Source of the DNA: Mytilisepta virgata
Lineage: Eukaryota; Mollusca; Bivalvia; Mytilida; Mytilidae
Length of the DNA: 64,000 nt
Direction: 5' to 3'
NCBI GenBank assembly: GCA_028015205.1
Contig: JAPWFG010000023.1
Coordinates: 2,604,001-2,668,000 of the forward strand
The notes under the pieces are model-generated. The model was not told the origin of the DNA. It worked only from the letters and a program-made list of their open reading frames with translations, and did no database searches. Shown here one piece after another: positions 1 through 11,000 of this stretch (its first letter is position 1; the number at the start of each line of letters is the position of its first letter). The position numbers were made by a program, and so were the translations under genes.

Positions 1-920
1 TTATAGCAGTGAGGAACGAAGACACAGGAGAGAATCTCCTAAAACAAATAAACAGTTGACTGTTAAAAAGATGTTAAAAAATAAAAACGAGTGGACACAC
101 AAAAATGTCTCGCCTGTCGTGTATTTCTAATGAAAATAAATGCCATCAGTATTCGAAAAACAGAGCAAAACACAAAATTTAACTATAACCACTGAACCGT
201 GAAAATGAGGTCAAGGTCAGATGACACGTCAGTTGGACATGCAGACCTTACATTCCTTCCATACACCAAATATAGCAGACCTATTGCATATAGTATTCGA
301 AAAACAGGCCAAACCACAAAAACTTAACTATAACCACTGAACCATGAAAATGAGGTTAAGGTCAGATGACACCTGCCAGTTGGACATGTACACCTTTCAA
401 TCCTTTCATACACCAAATATAGTAGACCCATTGCATACAGTATTCGAAAAACAGGCCAAAACACAAAAACTTAACTATAACCACTGAACCATGAAAATGA
501 GGTCAAGGTCAGATGACACCTGCCAGTTGGACATGTACACCTTACAATCCTTCCATACACCAAATACACAAGACCTATTGCTTATAGTAACTGAGATATG
601 GACTTGACCACCAAAACTTAACCTTGTTCACTGATCCTTGAAATTGGGTCGAGGTCAATTGAAAACTGTCTGACGGGGATGAGGACCTTGTAAGGTATGC
701 ACATGCCAAATATAATTATCCTATTACTCATAATAAGAGAGAAATTAACATTACAAAAAATCTTAACTTTTTTTTCAAGTAGTCACTGAACCATGAAAAT
801 GAGGTCAAGGACAATGTACATATGACAGATGGAAACTTCGTAACATAAGGCATCTATATACAAAGTATAAAGCATCCAGGTCTTCTACCTTCTAAAATAT
901 AAAGCTATTAAGAAGTTAGT
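1..920. repeat. Dispersed repeat with ~146-bp tandem core
   Basis: Three or more head-to-tail units are visible. The marker attcgaaaaa recurs at 151, 295 and 442, and each unit carries a version of atgaaaatgaggtcaaggtc. The units grow more divergent to the right, with a last recognisable piece near 790. No coding potential is seen. The left end lies outside the window. The same sequence type reappears, decayed, at about 52.6-53.08 kb. I take it for the core of a bivalve-type non-autonomous element. Confidence 0.8.
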
Positions 921-955
921 TAACGCCGCCGCCTCCGCTGGATCACTATCCCTAT

Positions 956-1001
956 GTCGAGCTTTCTGCGACTAAAGTCGCAGGCTCGACAATAAAACTA
1001 G
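956..1001 (+). repeat. Terminal hairpin followed by CTAG (Helitron-like 3' end)
   Basis: Bases 956-990 form a two-part hairpin: GTCGAGC pairs with GCTCGAC, then after a TTT bulge CTGCGAC pairs with GTCGCAG around a TAAA loop. Seven bases later comes CTAG (998-1001). A short hairpin a few bases before CTRR is the rule for Helitron 3' ends. The base after CTAG is A, not the usual T, so the assignment is tentative. It probably closes the tandem-core repeat to its left. Confidence 0.45.
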
Positions 1002-1259
1002 ACAAAGTGATGCCCCCGCACTCCACTCTGAAGTAACTGTATTATAACAAAGTCAGTGTAGGACTTTCTTTGAGATATTATTGTGTCTGGGAGACACAAT
1101 TGATGCCCCCGCAGATGCAAAGTGTTATTTTAAAATACACAAAGTTGAGCAAAGGAGCACATAGGTCAAAGGTTCAGATCAAGGTAGCTCCTTAATCAGC
1201 ATTGTATGACATCTATTTTTAAGATAAATTTAAAACTAACTTTTACTCACAAGGTTTAA

Positions 1260-1640
1260 TATTTGACAATTTTATGATCAGATATATTCTCCCAAAATGA
1301 CAAAGATCAATTATCTTCAAAACAGCAAATATTGCTAAAAATCTAATCACAGACATTATGCACACCTTCAATCTATGTACAAATAGACAGCAAGCGAAAA
1401 CTTCCTAGCATTCAAACTGTAGGAGGAGTTATGCAGAATAACTATAACGTTATTCACCACTTATACCCCAAAAATGACAAAGTTCAACTATCTCCCAAAT
1501 GAGCAAATATTAATAAAAATCAAAACCCTGACCACACGCACACCTTCAATATATGTACAGACAGACGGCAAAAGCCAAAGTGAAAAATTCCTAGGATTCA
1601 AACTGTAGGAGGAGTTATGCGGAATAATAACTATATACCT
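1260..1640. repeat. Two diverged ~180-bp tandem units
   Basis: Bases about 1293-1450 and 1466-1635 share the order aatgacaaag, agcaaatatt, cacaccttcaat and caaactgtaggaggagttat. They are two diverged copies of one unit. A 117-codon antisense frame across this area has no family signature and is not called. The bases from here to about 2162 hold nothing I recognise. Confidence 0.65.
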
Positions 1641-2162
1641 GTAACGGGAGTCAGATTCTGGTATGTAGTGTGGCTTCGTTGTTTGTCTGACGTTTCCCAT
1701 TTTAATAAACCCGAGTTCACGGGATAAATACAAACATGAAGTATAAACATGTCGTTTATTTACATCCTTTTCAACATAGAAATATGCCAACATACAGTAT
1801 ATAAGATAGAAAGGCAACGAATATACGTTATTGGTAAACATTTGTTCACTTGTAGATCAACTGGCATGTCTTAAAAGCCACCCGCCCTACCCTCTGTATG
1901 TATCCCCAAAATGGGATAAATTCCTTGTGCTTTGTTCAGCGTCTACATCCCGAATCCCCTTGTCCCGATGAGGATGGCAGTATTTATAGTTCCCCGGTCA
2001 CCAATTCGGCCGGGCTGACCCGATCGCGTGCACAATGGAGCCAGAAAGATCTGTGACCCGGTGAGAATTTCAATGGCCGTGCTCAGAAGGAAAAAGTATG
2101 GAACTATAAATAATACTAACCTTAACCTAAAATAACTGAGAATAAACAAGTAAACAATGTAA

Positions 2163-4083
2163 TGTAACAAAGCTTTTTTGATGTGGCAGTCATTTGGAAA
2201 GCCGAGATATGGACCTGTTTTTCGTCTGATGAATACAACTCGATTGTCGTTCAAGTATGCTTTACGAAAGTGTAAAATTGACAGTGATCAACACAAAGCT
2301 GATGCTTTGGCTGATAAATTGAAAAATAAGGACATGCGTGGATTCTGGAATGGAATTAATAAAGAGAATAATAAGAATACCCCTTTATCGCAATCAGTGG
2401 ACGGAGCAACTGGTTCGTATGAAATTGCACAAATGTGGCGAGATCACTTTAATGGCCTATTGAACTCTGTGAACAATAACAAATACGAGAATTCTGTAAA
2501 AGAAAGCTTAAAGGTGTGCCCTATTTCTGATGATGCTATTACAACTGTAGAAGAAATTCAGTCCATTGTAAATACTCTACATTCCGGAAAAGCAGCTGAC
2601 AGTGATGGACTTGCTGCAGAACACTTGAAAAATGCCCCTCATATTTTATTTGTGTTGTTATCGCTGCTATTGTCTTCTATGTTAATTCACTGTGTTATTC
2701 CGAAGGACTTCACTCGAGTGATGCTGGTACCAATTCCGAAATCTAAATCTGGTGATCTCACAGACAAGGATAACTATAGGCCGATTGCATTGACCTCTAT
2801 ATTATCTAAAGTGATTGAAAAGTACTTATTGAATTTAATGCAAGATAAACTTTTAATAAGTGACCATCAGTTTGGTTTTAAGGATGGCCATTCTACTGAC
2901 TTGTGTTTATTCGTTTTTAAAGAAATTGTTTCTTTCTATGTAAAGCATGGCAGTCCTGTGTTTGCCTGTTTCTTAGATATACGCAAGGCGTTTGATAGAG
3001 TTAATCATTGGACTTTATTGCACAAATTACTACAGACAGACATCTCAGTTTTTATTGTTCGTTTTCTGATGTCATGGTTTGATATTCAGATTTATTGTAT
3101 TCAGTGGGGTGAATTCACATCTAATGAATTTAATGTACGTAATGGTGTAAGACAAGGGGGTATCTTGTCACCCTATCTGTTCAATTTTTATATTAATGAT
3201 TTGAACAAAGCGTTATCTGGAGCCAATGTTGGTTGTTTTTTAAATGGAGTGCCGCTAAATAATTTTTGTTATGCTGATGATATGTGTATTATTAGTCCAT
3301 CAGTTGCAGGTTTGAGAAAACTTTTATCCATATGTGAAAACTTTGCTAATGAACACGATATATTATTTAATACCAAAAAATCTGTTTGTATGATTTTTAA
3401 GACAAAATTTTTGAAGATTTATAACATTCCCAAGTTTTATTTAAATGGAAGTGTGATGGAATTTGTTGATGAATTTAAGTATTTAGGTCATATGATATGT
3501 AATGATTTGAATGATGATTGCGATATCAAAAGACAATATCGAAGCATATGTAGAAAGGTTAATATGCTGAAACGTAAATTTAATAAGTGTTCATTTGATG
3601 TTAAAATACAGCTCTTTCAGTCTTATTGTATGAATATTTATTGTGTGTCATTATGGTCCAACTGTGGAATATCGTCTCTTACCAAAATGAAAATAATGTA
3701 TAATAATGCTTTCAGAATATTGATGGGTTTCAGTTCACGATGTAGTGCTAGTGGTATGTTTGTCAGGAATGATGTAAGATGTTTTCAGGAAATGAGACGT
3801 AAAACTATCTATAGTTTGTATAAACGTTTGCAACAGTCTGATAATCAGCTTGTTCTTACTATTCTTGGTAGTGATTTATGGTATAGTTCGTCTTTACTTA
3901 GAAAATGGTATACTGAAATTTATGTGAACTTTGACTGACATGTTATTAAATTTGAATTTCTAATTATATTTATTGGTATTTTAATTCTTCATTTTTCATC
4001 TTGTATATTTAAAATTTTCATTATATTTGTATATAACTATGGACTATTTATGTCTGAAATAAATGATTATTATTATTATTATT
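2163..4083 (+). mobile_element. 5'-truncated non-LTR retrotransposon (LINE)
   Basis: The element holds the C-terminal part of a LINE ORF2, including reverse transcriptase, a ~145-bp 3' UTR with AATAAA, and an ATT microsatellite tail at about 4064-4083. The endonuclease that should precede the RT is absent. The open frame begins at 2163, just after a TAA, which suggests ordinary 5' truncation. The (ATT)n tail fits the CR1/L2/RTE-like side of LINE diversity better than a poly(A) tail would, but I cannot fix the clade. No clear target-site duplication was found. A reverse-oriented LINE tail of similar type lies near 10902-10925. Confidence 0.85.
2181..3938 (+). CDS. LINE ORF2 fragment: reverse transcriptase
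   Basis: This is a non-LTR reverse transcriptase of about 585 codons with no internal stop or frameshift. Visible motifs in order are: an N-terminal linker with FWNGINKENN; DNYRPIALTSILSKVIEKYL near residue 198; FLDIRKAFDRVNH (catalytic Asp near 266); NGVRQGGILSPYLFNFYIND near 321; and the catalytic FCYADDM near 363. The C-terminal ~200 residues match the thumb and downstream region of LINE proteins. The first ATG is at 2181, but the frame is open from 2163, so the start is the truncation point rather than a true initiator. Without the endonuclease the copy should not transpose on its own. An intact frame in a truncated copy suggests a recent insertion. It is not part of the host gene downstream. 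Confidence 0.9.
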   Translation: MWQSFGKPRYGPVFRLMNTTRLSFKYALRKCKIDSDQHKADALADKLKNKDMRGFWNGINKENNKNTPLSQSVDGATGSYEIAQMWRDHFNGLLNSVNNNKYENSVKESLKVCPISDDAITTVEEIQSIVNTLHSGKAADSDGLAAEHLKNAPHILFVLLSLLLSSMLIHCVIPKDFTRVMLVPIPKSKSGDLTDKDNYRPIALTSILSKVIEKYLLNLMQDKLLISDHQFGFKDGHSTDLCLFVFKEIVSFYVKHGSPVFACFLDIRKAFDRVNHWTLLHKLLQTDISVFIVRFLMSWFDIQIYCIQWGEFTSNEFNVRNGVRQGGILSPYLFNFYINDLNKALSGANVGCFLNGVPLNNFCYADDMCIISPSVAGLRKLLSICENFANEHDILFNTKKSVCMIFKTKFLKIYNIPKFYLNGSVMEFVDEFKYLGHMICNDLNDDCDIKRQYRSICRKVNMLKRKFNKCSFDVKIQLFQSYCMNIYCVSLWSNCGISSLTKMKIMYNNAFRILMGFSSRCSASGMFVRNDVRCFQEMRRKTIYSLYKRLQQSDNQLVLTILGSDLWYSSSLLRKWYTEIYVNFD

Positions 4084-4611
4084 AATCCCCATACCCATAT
4101 TGGCCATAATGGGACGGACGGACAGGAGTAAAACAATATGCCCTCAACTTTTAGTTGCTTGGGCATAAAATAAACAATGACAGCTCAGTTTAATTGAGAC
4201 TACTGACTACTGACGTACTGTCAACTGAGGATGAAGATGACACCGTGTCCCAGTGCCAGAGAAGTGTAGACAAGTTGATTGCAGGCAGGGGATACGACAC
4301 GCTAAGGCAAAAAGACCCCGATTCAATATTGTGCAAATGTAATTCACAACTGTTTCTCATATCTTATTCTTAACCTTCTAAGTTCTCCAGATCTGAAAGC
4401 TTCCCGCTGTAATGTTTATTTTCAGCACATGCAAAGGAAATACGCATGCCCATTAGGCATATCCCGTAAGCCCGAAGAAAACACAGATGTCGATTTTTTT
4501 TTTTTTTATTCAGTCTTAAATTAATTTTAGATATTTCATATCTTTTTTTCGAATAAGAGTTTATTTTTTCGATATATTGCGATGATTATGTTGATATTTG
4601 TTTCGCTTTAG
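4084..4611. other. Non-coding, AT-rich, no gene seen
   Basis: No ORF or RNA gene was recognised. A short stretch at about 4084-4170 (gggacggacggacagg, then ttgcttgggcataaaat) looks like the edge of another dispersed repeat. A T tract lies at about 4496-4508. The right-hand part may already be distal promoter of the BET gene. Confidence 0.5.
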
Positions 4612-4920
4612 GCACGTGACATGTATGGCCAATCATTTCAGTTCATTCGATGTAGCAAGACGTTGTGATCATTTGTGCTCGAAAGATCAGCCGAGTTTGT
4701 TGCATTCTAGCTCCGAAATGAAATTAATTTCGACAAAATTTACTACATAATTAGAGGGATAATAAGTTTGTTATGTTCTGGAATTGACTTTTTTACAAAT
4801 TTAATTGGATTTTCACTATTTTAAAAAGTTCTTATTGTCATGTGACTGCTCTAAGCCAATGAAATGCAACGAAATTTGTCTTAGCTTATAAATACCATTC
4901 AAAAGCCGGGATGGTCGGTT
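4612..4920 (+). promoter_or_regulatory. Putative promoter of the BET gene
   Basis: The sequence shows an E-box CACGTG at 4613-4618, a CCAAT box at 4856-4860 and a TATA box TATAAATA at 4887-4894. A start site about 30 bases further would fall near 4917, just before the first putative coding exon. The spacing of CCAAT, TATA and exon is conventional. Whether this is the only promoter cannot be told from sequence. Confidence 0.5.
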
Positions 4921-4980
4921 ATGTTGATGACTGAAACGCTGAGGGTCCTGTTGAATCATGTGGATTGAATGGACATGACG
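4921..4980 (+). promoter_or_regulatory. Two upstream ORFs before the putative BET start
   Basis: An ATG at 4921 opens a 15-codon uORF ending in TGA at 4966-4968. A second ATG at 4958 opens a 6-codon uORF whose TGA stop (4976-4978) overlaps the main ATG as ATGA. If transcription starts near 4917, both would lie in the leader and could damp or couple translation. This depends on exon 1 being correct. Confidence 0.35.
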
Positions 4981-5033
4981 AGCCATCCGACACTACAAAG
5001 GTCTCAGCAGAGCACCCCAGTGACCAGTTCATG
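4975..5033 (+). CDS. BRD4: BET gene exon 1 (putative first coding exon)
   Basis: The ATG at 4975 opens a Ser/Thr/Gln-rich start ([19 protein letters not shown]) that runs to a GT at 5034. It leaves two bases of a codon, exactly what exon 2 needs. A second donor at 5043 (AA|GTAAAT) is also in phase and would add three codons. Both donors are weak. The TATA box upstream supports a gene start here. BET N-termini are not conserved, so homology cannot confirm it. Another first exon inside the 8.9-kb intron 1 remains possible. Confidence 0.42.
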
Positions 5034-8000
5034 GTACATTAAGTAAATTTTTTCTTTAGGATGAATTTTAAGATGTGAAATTATAAGAAATTATCCATCG
5101 AATTTATGAATGACGCACAAACCGCCATTTTCTTATGGCTGGGTTCGTGTCGTAGTCCTCAAAATACTGAAAAAATCGGAGTTAGTGGTAGATTTTAATT
5201 GCCGAATTGGCATCTTCGAAATCCTTAACAGTCATGACAAAACCGGCTTGCAAGTATTATTAATCGGTTTGGTCAGAACAGGAATTCGGAGCGAAAAAAG
5301 AATGCAATGATATTTCCGCTGAAATTGCACTTGTCGAGTAGTGACGCGTCGTAGACCATCAATCTGGAGTTGAGAAATTGACTTATTGTAATAAATGTGT
5401 GTTATTTGATGCATATATAAGTAGTCCGTATGAAAATATTGTTGATAGAACTTGCTCTTTCGATATTGATCTGGATATTTATTAACGTGAACATGGCGTC
5501 ATTTCACAAGAAAATGACTCACAATGGCAGATAAGAAGGAAGTTATTTGTTTTGTTGAAGGATAAGAATTGTTTTCCATGTCTCATTGACAAGTTCGGGA
5601 AAAAGGATGAAAAAGAGGGGGGTTGATTTGTGATGCAGTGCCTTCACAGGACGATTGTGTTGTTTCCTTGTTTGTTTAAACTAATAGTGTTACTCTGCTT
5701 TGTTTAAGTCTTTTCCAATGCTGAAGTACCTCCATTTATCTAGGAGATTATACATTTTTTATGTAAAAATTTGTTAATTTCGTAGTTGGGATTTGCACCA
5801 TGTTTACAACCGATATGTTATTGTCCTGCAGGACCTGTCCAATATTTTTTTGTCTGGGATGTGATTTTCGGAATTTCCTTAAACTTAGATTTGACGTGTG
5901 CAATGACTTAGTGAATGGACAAATTGACCACAAGTCGGCCCTATCCTGTTATGATTTTCATGCACTTTGGCCTTGCCAAAAATGTAGGATCTTCAGTTAA
6001 CGCTAGGTGAAGCACTGGACTTTAGCATTGATTGTAACATTATATGTGATACCCAAATCGTCTATAGACTGGTGATCAATAATTTTTAACACAGATTTTA
6101 AATATCTTCGAGAAAAACAGCTCCGTCTGGTATAAGTTGAAAATCCTAAAAAGTGACAGTAATAGATCCATAAAACCATGCAAAATTGATCATTGGTTTC
6201 CCTAAACCTGAAAATGTTTTAAGTTTGTCTTGTCTGTGTAGTTATATTTTTGGTGAACTCCAGTCCAGGACTTTTTCTATCTTTTTTAAAATGACATCCA
6301 TGCCCCTAGGCTTGGAAATTTTTCGTATGGGTACTCCATCAGCTAAATGGGGAATTTTTTATGCATATATGTGATCATTGTTCTTTTTCAATTCCGAGCA
6401 TAACCATTGTCAATGGGATAAGATATTCTGATCAATCGGTAAAGAACGATAACATAAATAACATGAAGCACATTATATTTTATTAGCAAATTTAATTATC
6501 AATCATTTTTATCTGTCTCATAGAAAAGACAATTTCTGGTATACATATTGTACAGACACGGAAAAGCTATGGATTTTAAAAATTCTGCGATTTGGAATTT
6601 TTCAAGCAGGGGAATGAGTCTGCCAGACAGCCCTAGATACTATAGCAGAGGTGTTTACTAGTATGGGATTTCCAGAATTGTCCCAGTTTTTAGAATCAAA
6701 ATACGGATTTACCTCCGGATATTAGGCTTTCCGGTTTTGTACCAAAATTTTTTTTTTTCACGGTTGTTTGAATGCTTTGTAATTGCGTATGATTTTCCAG
6801 TTATAAAAAGCATTTCAACGAGATTGATGATGAAATCTACGATTGTTTCTAGACTTTCAAGACATAAGAATATAAGATGCTTTGATGGCGGGTCTCTATG
6901 GTAGTTTTAATACTGAAGTTTGAGTTACCTCACAACATATCTGTTAACATATCTGAAAACACTTCTTCTTTTATAACGACATCTGCATAGTATTTGCTGT
7001 TTTGCGACATTGGAAGGTACTGAAACAAAATTGTGAAACCAGGGTCTGTTTACTATGATCCTATTATTGACAAGGATTGCCAATTTTCCTACCAAAGGTC
7101 CGTGGTTCTCTTCGGGTGCCCGGCTTCCTTCACCAATAAAAAACTAGCCGCCAAGAAATGGCCAAATGTGCTGAAAATGACGTTAAACCCAAACTTAACA
7201 AACGATCCTTTTACTGATCATAGTCATTTCGGAACATAATAAAATTGCTACAGTAAATGGCATATCTCTCCCTGTTGTTAGGAAACACCACATGGTGGAC
7301 AAATGACTGTCCCGGTTGAGATCGGTTAGATGAAATGAGTTCAAACTTCAGGAGCACATTGGGAGTTTAAGACTAGTTTTGGGAAAAGGCCTATCTTGTT
7401 GCAAATGGGAATTCAGCCCCAAATTGGCTGTAGAAATAGTCCTGTACTTGGACATGTGATACATGTAGTTTTGGTCTGCAAAGAATTTTGTTACATTTGT
7501 AAATATATTAATTTCATTACATATTTGGACAAAATGTTTGTTTCATTCACAGTTCCATAAAATTAGCTAATTTAAAACATGTCGGAAGCTGCATAATGTT
7601 TTTATTGAAGGTCAGACAATTTAAATCATCAAAAAAACTCATTGCTACATGTATGTTTATTTTTTCGTTTGTTGAAAAAAGAATTGACAGGAAAGATGAA
7701 AACATACCTGGTCGGGTTAGGGTAAACCAATGATGAATTTTCCATGGTCTAAATGAAATCCTTGCACTGGCCCCATATTTTTTTTGAAGGAGTGGATTTA
7801 ATTTACTTGAATTGGTGTTTGTTACAGGTAAAATATCTTTTTTTAAGGAAAAATTTAGGAACCTCCAAGGAATAATCAACTTCATTTTGGTTGTGGAAAT
7901 CATTCACTGTAAATCTATATTTTAACACAGGACATCATCATGATGTGCTCGCTTGTGCCAAAGCTTGTTTTCAATTTTCAATTAATATACTAACAAAAAT

Positions 8001-11000
8001 GAATCTGGTGACCTGTAATAAAATTTATATCATTAAAAAGATAATTTCAATAGTACTTGGATAATCAGTGGAAAAAAAATGATAAATTGGAGCCGCTACC
8101 GAATTACATTATATATATGGATGCCTATGAAGGTTGCACATCATATGTAGATGTGCATGAAGTAAGATAATTATTGCCAGATGCTTGCAAAGGGAGATAA
8201 TCCAACCCTTAAAGGGTTTTGCATGATTAGAGCCTGAAGTGCAACTTCTAGTATTGCAAAGGAAGGGGGGGGGGGGGGGGGGGGGGTATCACTCAGTGTA
8301 GTCACTCACAGTTCTAGTTATATTCAGACTCAGATCAACATGTGTGGGTTGCATGTATGATAAGTATAAAATTGACATGCAGCCAATTCAGGTACTTCTA
8401 TCTTCACCTTGACAAGATGGCAGGTTAAACCCTTTATGGGAGTAGTGTTATTTCTGACTTTTTTGTTTGAGAGCTTTAGCTAGTTTTTACAGTTAAAACA
8501 AGCACATTCTGACCCTGGTATCTAAATTATGTACCACCCAACAAAACATTTTTAGCTCACCTGACCCAAAGGGTCAAGTGAGCTTTTCTCATCACTTGGC
8601 GTCCGTCGTCCGTCGTCGTCCGTTAACTTTTACAAAAATCTTCTCCTCTGAAACTACTGGGCCAAATTGAACCAAACTTGGCCACAAGCATCATTAGGGT
8701 ATCTAGTTTAAAAATTGTGTCCGATGAGCCCGCCTGCCAACCAACATGGCCGACATGGCTAAAAATAGAACATAGGGGTAAACTGCAGTTTTTGTCTTAT
8801 CTCAAAAACTAAAGCAATTAGAGCAAAACTGACATGGGGTAAAAATGTTCATCAGGTCAAGATCTACCTGCCATGAAATTTTCAGACGAATCGGTCAACC
8901 CTTTGTTGGGTTATTGCCCCTGAATTGTTAATTTTAAGGAAATTTTGCAGTTTTAGGTTATTTTCTTGAATATTATTATAGATAAAGACAAATTGTAAAC
9001 AGCAAAAATGTTCAACAAAGTAAGATCTACAAATAATTCAACATGACCAAAATCATTGATTGACCCCTTATAGGAGTTTTTGCCCTTTAAAGACGGCATC
9101 TAGCGTAAAATTTCCTTTAAAGATCTTTTCCTCTCAAACCACTGGGCCAATTGAGACCAAACTTCGGTGGAATGGTCCTTGGGTGGCCCCCTTCCAAAAT
9201 TATGTCTGGCATCCCCGACTTCCAACCGATGGCTGCTGTTTCTAAAAATAGAAAAAAAAGGGGGGTGTATTTCAAAAATCTTCTTATATGAAACTAAAAG
9301 GCCAGTTGGAACCAAAGTTGGCAGTAATGGTTCTTTGGAGGTTCTCTTTCAGAAATATGTCCAATGACCTGGACTGTTAACCAAGATGGCCGCCACAGCC
9401 GAACTTAGTTTAACATAGGGCCCTATGGGAAAATTCGTTGAAAAATCTTCTGGTCTTAAACCACTTGACCAATTGGAGCAGGACTTGGCAGCATTGGTCC
9501 TTAGGAGGTCCTTTTTCAGAAATGTGTCTGATTTCGTTGACTGTGAACCAAGATGGCCGCCACAGCAGAACTTAGTTTAACATAAGACCCTATGGGTAAT
9601 TCACTCAAAAATCTTCTCGTCTGAAACCACTAAGCCAATTAGAATTAGACTTGGTAGCAATGGTCCTTAGCTGGTCCTCTTTCAGAATTTTGTGCGATGA
9701 CCCAGACTATCAACCAGAAGGCCGCCACACCCGAACTTAGTTTTACACATGGCCCTATGGAAAAATTCATTGAAAAATCTTCTTGTCTGAAACCACTTGA
9801 CATATTGGAGCCAGACTTGGCAGCATTGGTCCTTAGGGGGTCCTCTTTCAGAAATGTGTCCAATCACCTGGATTGTCAACCAAGATGGCTGCCACACCGA
9901 ACTTTGTTAAATATTGGAACCTATAGGAAAATTTATTTAAAAATCTTCTTCTTGTGTGAAACCACTTAGCCAGTTGGAACAAGACTTAGCAGAAATGGTC
10001 CTTAGATGGTTCTCTTTTAGAAATGTATCCATTGACCTGGACTGTAAACCAACATGACTGCCACAGCTGAAATTAGTTTAACATAGAATCCTATAGAAAA
10101 ACCGGCCAAATTGACTGCAACACTTAAATTTTTAGGTCTGCTGAAGGTGAAAAGTTAAATCCAGGTGAGCGATACAGGCTCTTGAGAGCCTCTAGTTAGT
10201 TCTAGCAAGTGGTCACCTTGTCGGTAAACATGGATTTTTTAGACCCAATTTGGGTCCGTTATACGGACTATTCACAATGGTAATTATTCAAAAATCATGC
10301 AAAATTACCATAAATGGTCCAAATTTCTTTTGAAAATTGTGTGAAAAAGGCACAAACCCTTAAGCTTTAGAGAAAAACGCTGTAATCATACTGTCAGTAT
10401 TGGCTTTTATAGTAGGTTTTATACACCAGAGTGTTGAGATAGTTAAAGGGGAAGTTTGGGTATCCATATAACCGGTTTAACCCTACCACTGTTCAGTGTC
10501 TGAAACAAGTCCAGACTTTCCTAACTCTTATTTTTTGTCCTGAGTTCTGTCTGTCTGGTAGCGTTGGTTGACTGGTACATCATTGTTGACCTTTCCTGTT
10601 ATTTATTTCGTTGTTTATTGAATGGTTCTGTTCATTCAACTATGTCACTGTAACATCAAAGATGTTTGTGTTGGTGATGCTTGTGACATGCTGCCATGTG
10701 AATACATTGTGTCCGTTTATAAATCTGTATATACATGTAGATATATGGATACTTGTATGAACTTTAAATTACACACAGCATTTTCAAGGTAGCTGGTATG
10801 CAGTATATTTTCACTTGCTATTACTGTGTCAGCTACTTTCTTATAGTTTGGTATAAACTTCTTTCTGCTTACCCAACTGACTCTAAAAAGAGTGCTTGCA
10901 TTAATAATAATACTTTATTGCATGAAAAAACCGTTGGCTTAAGCAATACACATATTGAAAAGGGGGCAGGGGTGTAGTGGTTAGCGTGTCGCACTACATT

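Noticed and set aside
1488..2254. Antisense ORFs of 103-117 codons left of the LINE
   Set aside because: They cover repeat sequence and the LINE edge on the opposite strand; no domain and no splice context.
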